Positions 3,774 to 6,635 of a stretch of 6,635 nucleotides of DNA are shown piece by piece. The stretch spans positions 1 through 6,635 of the forward strand of contig JAOZPF010000166.1 of NCBI GenBank assembly GCA_029932895.1, written 5' to 3'. A program made the position numbers and the translations under genes. Numbering within the stretch: position 1 is the stretch's first letter; every line of letters begins with the position of its first letter. Under the pieces are notes generated by a model that ran no database searches, was not told the DNA's origin, and saw only the letters and a list, made by a program, of their open reading frames with translations. The stretch comes from Anaerolineae bacterium (GTDB lineage Bacteria > Chloroflexota > Anaerolineae > B4-G1 > DUEL01).

Positions 3774-6308
3774 ATGCACGACAAACGGTTACGTCTCACA
3801 CTTGCTCTGATTTTCGGCCTGCTGGCGCTGGGTGGAGCGTGGCTCGCGCTCGGCAGCAGAGGGGACATCTCCCCTGTGGCCTATGCCCAGGCCCCCAGCG
3901 GCGCTGTCCGCTACGTCGCCCTCGGCGGCAACGACAGCGGCGACTGCACCAATTCCGCCGCCCCGTGCCGCACGGTGCAGTACGCCGTGGATCAGGCCCA
4001 GGCAGGGGACGAGATCCGCATCGCCACGGGAGCATATACCGGCGTGCAGAGCCGCCCGGCCCCCACCGACTATCCCGGCGCGACGGTTGTCACCCAGGTC
4101 GTCTACATCAGCGAGACGGTGACGCTGCGCGGCGGCTACGACACCAGCTTTGCCACCAACGACCCCATTCTATATCCCACCACACTGGACGCCCAGGGGC
4201 AGGGGCGGGTGTTGTTCATCAGCGGGGACATCTCTCCCACCATCGAGGGGCTGCTCATCAAAAGCGGCGACGCCACCGACCTCAGCGGCGGCAATTTCAA
4301 CAACGATGCCGGAGGCGGGGTCTATATCTACGGCAGCACAGCTACCATCAGCAACACCACCCTCTATGACAACGTGGCTAGCCGTACTGACGACGACACC
4401 GGTTGCGGCGGCGGGCTGTACGCTTACAACAGCGACGTCACCCTGCGTCACAACCTGCTCCTCTCCAACACAGCCGACTTGGCCGGACAGGGGTACGGCG
4501 GCGGGGCGGCCTTTTATCACGGCAACGCCACGCTCATCAGCAACACCGTGCGGGGCAACATCGGCGGCACGCAGTCCTCACAAGGGGGCGGACTCCACCT
4601 TTCGCTCCTGGACACCGCCCTGCTGAGCGACAATCTCGTCATCGGGAACACAGCGGTCACCAACGGCGGTTGGGGGTATCCCAATGGATACGGAGGAGGA
4701 ATCTATGTCGCCGGTACAACCACCGCGACACTCGTCAGCAACACCGTGCAAGAGAACATCGCCTTCGCTACGGCTTCCACCTCTGGCAGCGGCGGTGGTG
4801 GTGGCGGGATATATGTGTCCGGCGGCGTCGCGGTCTCTGTGGCCGGGAACACCATCATCAGCAACACCGGCAGCACCCACTTTGAGGGGAAGGGCGGGGG
4901 GATATATGTGGCTAGCAACGCCACAACCCTGAGCGACAACATCATCCGTGGCAATCGGGCCAGCCTCTTCCATCGCGGTCGGGGAGGCGGGCTGTACGCA
5001 AGCGGAATGGACACGGCGCGGGGCAACATCATCGCAGACAACATCGCCAGCATCAATGACCTGGGCTACGGCGGCGGGGTGTATTTCCTCATGACCGCGA
5101 CCCAGTTCAACGGCAATACCATCGTCGGCAATATGGCTAGCCAGAACAACAACGGCGACGGTGGCGGGATATTCGTGAATCAATACCTTGCAGGGTTTTC
5201 TCTGAACGACAACCGCGTCCTCAGCAACACCGCCAGCCTGCACGGCTACGGGCGGGGCGGCGGGATGATCCTGGGGGACACTGACAACCTGCCGCTGGAC
5301 GGCAACATCGTGCAGGGCAACGTCGCCAGCGTGAGCAACGACGGCGACGGCGGCGGGATATACCTCGGCGGCAGCGACGTCACGCTGGAAAACATCCTGA
5401 TCATCAGCAACACCGCCACCATGAACGATTCGTACACCGGACGCGGCGGCGGCGTGTTCGCCACCCAATGCAACTCTCGCCTGGTCAACAACATCATCGC
5501 CGGCAACCACGCCACCACCGCCGGGAGCGGCCTCTGGTTCGACGGCGCAGGCTATCAGACGGCGCTGCTGCACACCACCATCGCCGACAACCACAGCAGC
5601 GGGCAGGGGGTGTACGTAGACGGCCCCACGCTCATCTTTACCAACACCATCATCGCCGGGCACGCCAGTGTGGGCATCACCGCCACCGCCAGCAGTGTGG
5701 TCACGACCACCTACACGCTGTGGCACGGCAACGGCGCTCATACCGGCGGTGAGGGCACGTTCAGCACCAGTCACGACATCGCCGGCGACCCCGACCCGCT
5801 CTTTGTCGACCCCGCTGCCTGGGACTATCACCTCGGCGCTGGCTCGCCGGCGATAGATACCGGCGTGGATGCCGGGGTGCGAGAGGACATAGACGGCGAC
5901 CCGCGTCCTCTCTCCTCCGGCCATGACCTCGGCGCCGATGAGTACAGCGTCGTTGCCGCGCGATTGGTTCCCGATAGTAACGTGGTCGTCTTTCTCGGCG
6001 TCACCACCTACACCCACGTCCTGACCAATGCCGGTAACTATACCGACACCTTTAGCCTGACCTGCAACTCGACGCACGGCTGGGCACAGGTCACACCGTA
6101 CACCATCACTCTAGGGCAGGGGATGACACAAACGGTGCAGCTCATCATCACCGTGCCCACAGATACCATCAGCGGTACAATAGACACGACCGTCATCACC
6201 GCTACTTCGGCACGAGACAGCTCGGTCTGCGCCACTGTCACCGACACGGCTACGGTGCACGTTCTACGCATCTACGTGCCGCTGATGTTGAATGAGCAAG
6301 GGCCGTAG
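3774..6308 (+). CDS. Secreted parallel beta-helix protein, choice-of-anchor Q type, 844 aa
   Basis: Residues 1 to about 38-40 form a signal peptide (MHDKRLRLTLALIFGLLALG core, cleavage near VAYAQA). Residues 45-88 (RYVALGGNDSGDCT ... PCRTVQYAVDQAQAGDEIRIATGAY) are the usual start of DUF1565/pectate-lyase-like right-handed beta-helix proteins. About residues 130-660 are helix coils rich in ISNT, GN and DN steps, with 13 triple-glycine turns between residues 180 and 560. Residues 674-724 (DPLFVD, YHLGAGSPAIDTG, DIDGDPRP, DLGADEYS) match the segment named choice-of-anchor Q, which typically closes such helices. About residues 730-828 look like an Ig-like NEW3/DUF11-type domain (THVLTNAGNYTDTFSLTC). 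The tail is LRIYVPLMLNEQGP, like that of the upstream propeller protein. The fold allows polysaccharide lyase activity, but I see no convincing catalytic set, so adhesion or carbohydrate binding is equally possible. It is the last gene of the presumed operon. Confidence 0.95.
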   Translation: MHDKRLRLTLALIFGLLALGGAWLALGSRGDISPVAYAQAPSGAVRYVALGGNDSGDCTNSAAPCRTVQYAVDQAQAGDEIRIATGAYTGVQSRPAPTDYPGATVVTQVVYISETVTLRGGYDTSFATNDPILYPTTLDAQGQGRVLFISGDISPTIEGLLIKSGDATDLSGGNFNNDAGGGVYIYGSTATISNTTLYDNVASRTDDDTGCGGGLYAYNSDVTLRHNLLLSNTADLAGQGYGGGAAFYHGNATLISNTVRGNIGGTQSSQGGGLHLSLLDTALLSDNLVIGNTAVTNGGWGYPNGYGGGIYVAGTTTATLVSNTVQENIAFATASTSGSGGGGGGIYVSGGVAVSVAGNTIISNTGSTHFEGKGGGIYVASNATTLSDNIIRGNRASLFHRGRGGGLYASGMDTARGNIIADNIASINDLGYGGGVYFLMTATQFNGNTIVGNMASQNNNGDGGGIFVNQYLAGFSLNDNRVLSNTASLHGYGRGGGMILGDTDNLPLDGNIVQGNVASVSNDGDGGGIYLGGSDVTLENILIISNTATMNDSYTGRGGGVFATQCNSRLVNNIIAGNHATTAGSGLWFDGAGYQTALLHTTIADNHSSGQGVYVDGPTLIFTNTIIAGHASVGITATASSVVTTTYTLWHGNGAHTGGEGTFSTSHDIAGDPDPLFVDPAAWDYHLGAGSPAIDTGVDAGVREDIDGDPRPLSSGHDLGADEYSVVAARLVPDSNVVVFLGVTTYTHVLTNAGNYTDTFSLTCNSTHGWAQVTPYTITLGQGMTQTVQLIITVPTDTISGTIDTTVITATSARDSSVCATVTDTATVHVLRIYVPLMLNEQGP
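4311..5453 (+). repeat. Thirteen triple-glycine beta-helix coding repeats
   Basis: Gly-Gly-Gly followed by a hydrophobic or aromatic pair (usually IYV, LYA or VYF) occurs at residues 180, 212, 242, 271, 307, 343, 374, 404, 433, 463, 495, 526 and 558. The spacing is 29-36 residues, mean 31.5 (about 94 bp). Between them each unit has a step like 'l..N.v..NtA'. The layout recalls the GGA[I/L/V] ... FxxN repeats of chlamydial polymorphic outer-membrane proteins, here with GGG in place of GGA. Two degenerate units (SGLWFDG, QGVYVDG) follow before the anchor segment. One unit has six glycines in a row (340-345). Confidence 0.9.
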
Positions 6309-6400
6309 GCGGACACGCCAGCAGAGGAGGCACAACAGTTCTTGCGTTGCCAAGACGACGGTGGTCTCCCTCTCGAGTGTTGGTGCTGCTTGCCCGTCCC

Positions 6401-6422
6401 GCCGGGCGCTAAACCGCCCGGC
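6401..6422. repeat. Perfect inverted repeat, 8-bp arms
   Basis: GCCGGGCG (6401-6408) and CGCCCGGC (6415-6422) are exact reverse complements around the loop CTAAAC. No T-tract follows. It is the first of a series of hairpins after the beta-helix gene. Confidence 0.75.
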
Positions 6423-6429
6423 TGAGAGT

Positions 6430-6453
6430 CTGTCCGGAAAGCCAACCGGACGG
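6430..6453. repeat. Inverted repeat, 6-bp perfect core
   Basis: GTCCGG (6432-6437) pairs with CCGGAC (6446-6451) around an 8-nt loop. One G-U wobble and one more C-G pair extend it to 6430 and 6453. Confidence 0.55.
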
Positions 6454-6471
6454 TCAGTGGTGGGCACTTCA

Positions 6472-6496
6472 GCGCCGGGAGGGCGCGCTCGAGCGC
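6472..6496. repeat. Overlapping hairpin and perfect 12-bp palindrome
   Basis: GCGCC (6472-6476) pairs with GGCGC (6482-6486). Overlapping this, 6485-6496 is the perfect palindrome GCGCTCGAGCGC. These structures compete with each other and with the terminator stem at 6486-6508, so only one can form at a time in RNA. Confidence 0.6.
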
Positions 6497-6514
6497 ACGC
6501 CACGAGCGTTTTTT
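6486..6514 (+). terminator. Candidate intrinsic terminator of the rightward operon
   Basis: CGCTCG (6486-6491) pairs with CGAGCG (6503-6508) around an 11-nt loop. Six T residues (6509-6514) follow at once, as expected for Rho-independent termination on the plus strand. It lies about 180 nt after the stop of the beta-helix gene and is the only stem followed by a T-tract that I found in the window. The stem is short and the loop long, and the left arm also belongs to a competing palindrome, so efficiency is uncertain. Confidence 0.5.
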
Positions 6515-6520
6515 CGGATA

Positions 6521-6606
6521 GGCTCCAAGCCAGCAAAGCCCCCCTTCGGGGGCTGAGTTTCAGCCCGCAGGGCTTGGCTCGTGAGCCCGGACGTTCACGT
6601 CCGGGC
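6521..6606. repeat. Run of five consecutive small hairpins
   Basis: In order: GGCT/AGCC (6521-6531); an AG-C-rich arm and GGGGGCT around a TTC(G) loop (6537-6554, one bulged C); AGCCC/GGGCT around GCA (6562-6574); GGCTC/GAGCC around GT (6576-6587); and GCCCGGACGT/ACGTCCGGGC around TC (6585-6606, ten-base perfect arms). A longer pairing, CCAAGCC (6525-6531) with GGCTTGG (6571-6577), could enclose the second and third. Most arms are variants of AGCC/GGCT. It looks like a composite dispersed repeat or a structured RNA. Confidence 0.65.
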
Positions 6607-6635
6607 GGGCTTGCGCACAACAACACTTTACGGGG

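Larger units (their letters stand above)
6309..6635. other. Gene-free 3' region rich in inverted repeats
   Basis: I see no believable gene in these 327 bases. Open frames on either strand have low-complexity, Arg/Pro-rich translations with no family look and no ribosome site. From 6401 on, the DNA is mostly short GC-rich inverted repeats, listed separately, plus one candidate terminator. Such hairpin-dense segments are, in my recollection, typical of Chloroflexota intergenic DNA. A promoter for a gene beyond the right edge could lie here, but I cannot point to one. Confidence 0.6.

Noticed and set aside
4578..6077. Open frame of 499 codons on the minus strand, opposite the beta-helix gene
   Set aside because: It mirrors the glycine- and asparagine-rich coding repeats (GGC/AAC codons read as GCC/GTT), giving Val/Ala/Gly-rich low-complexity protein with no family look. 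The plus strand carries a clear signal peptide and known domains.
3774..6308. Assigning a polysaccharide lyase or pectate lyase activity to the beta-helix protein
   Set aside because: The fold is shared with lyases, but I could not identify a convincing catalytic Lys/Arg and calcium-site arrangement, so only the fold is claimed.
6264..6626. Open frame of 120 codons on the minus strand at the right edge
   Set aside because: It covers the hairpin-rich segment and the end of the beta-helix gene. The translation is Arg/Pro/Leu rich without any fold-like pattern, as expected when GC-rich inverted repeats are read as codons.

Overview
The window is GC-rich (about 60% by eye) and reads like a bacterial chromosome, most probably Chloroflexota (an Anaerolineae- or Caldilineae-type lineage). 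The reasons are: a BTAD/SARP-type regulator; a small protein of a type I associate with that phylum; large secreted repeat proteins ending in a short Tyr-[Leu/Val]-Pro-Leu tail; and intergenic DNA full of short GC-rich hairpins. The assignment rests on recalled resemblance, because no rRNA or marker gene is present.

Layout. On the minus strand, positions 1-389 hold the N-terminal 129 residues of a BTAD-family transcriptional regulator that runs off the left edge. A divergent intergenic region (390-531) holds the first copy of a perfect hairpin repeat and an 11-bp-period direct repeat. Everything after that points right. First comes a 65-residue soluble small protein (532-729), whose stop codon lies in the loop of a second copy of the same hairpin. 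Next are a 200-residue multipass membrane protein (759-1361), a 770-residue secreted LVIVD-repeat beta-propeller protein with a DUF11-like domain (1379-3691), and an 844-residue secreted parallel beta-helix protein with a choice-of-anchor Q-type segment (3774-6308). The last 327 bases hold no believable gene. They carry a dense series of small inverted repeats and one good candidate intrinsic terminator.

How the genes may work together. Spacing (29, 17 and 82 nt), strong Shine-Dalgarno sites and the lack of an obvious terminator before 6486 fit one rightward transcription unit. The two large products share a plan: signal peptide, long repeat ectodomain, Ig-like spacer, and a closing tail of the form [H/R][V/I]Y[L/V]PL[V/M]L. 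This suggests that both are exported and handled by the same uncharacterised C-terminal signal. The membrane protein and the small protein have no assigned role. A surface-display or adhesion locus beside its own regulator is a reasonable hypothesis but is not proven. The most interesting signals are the shared C-terminal tail, the 14-unit (possibly 2 x 7 blade) propeller, the 13-unit triple-glycine helix, and the paired hairpins that sit close to gene starts.
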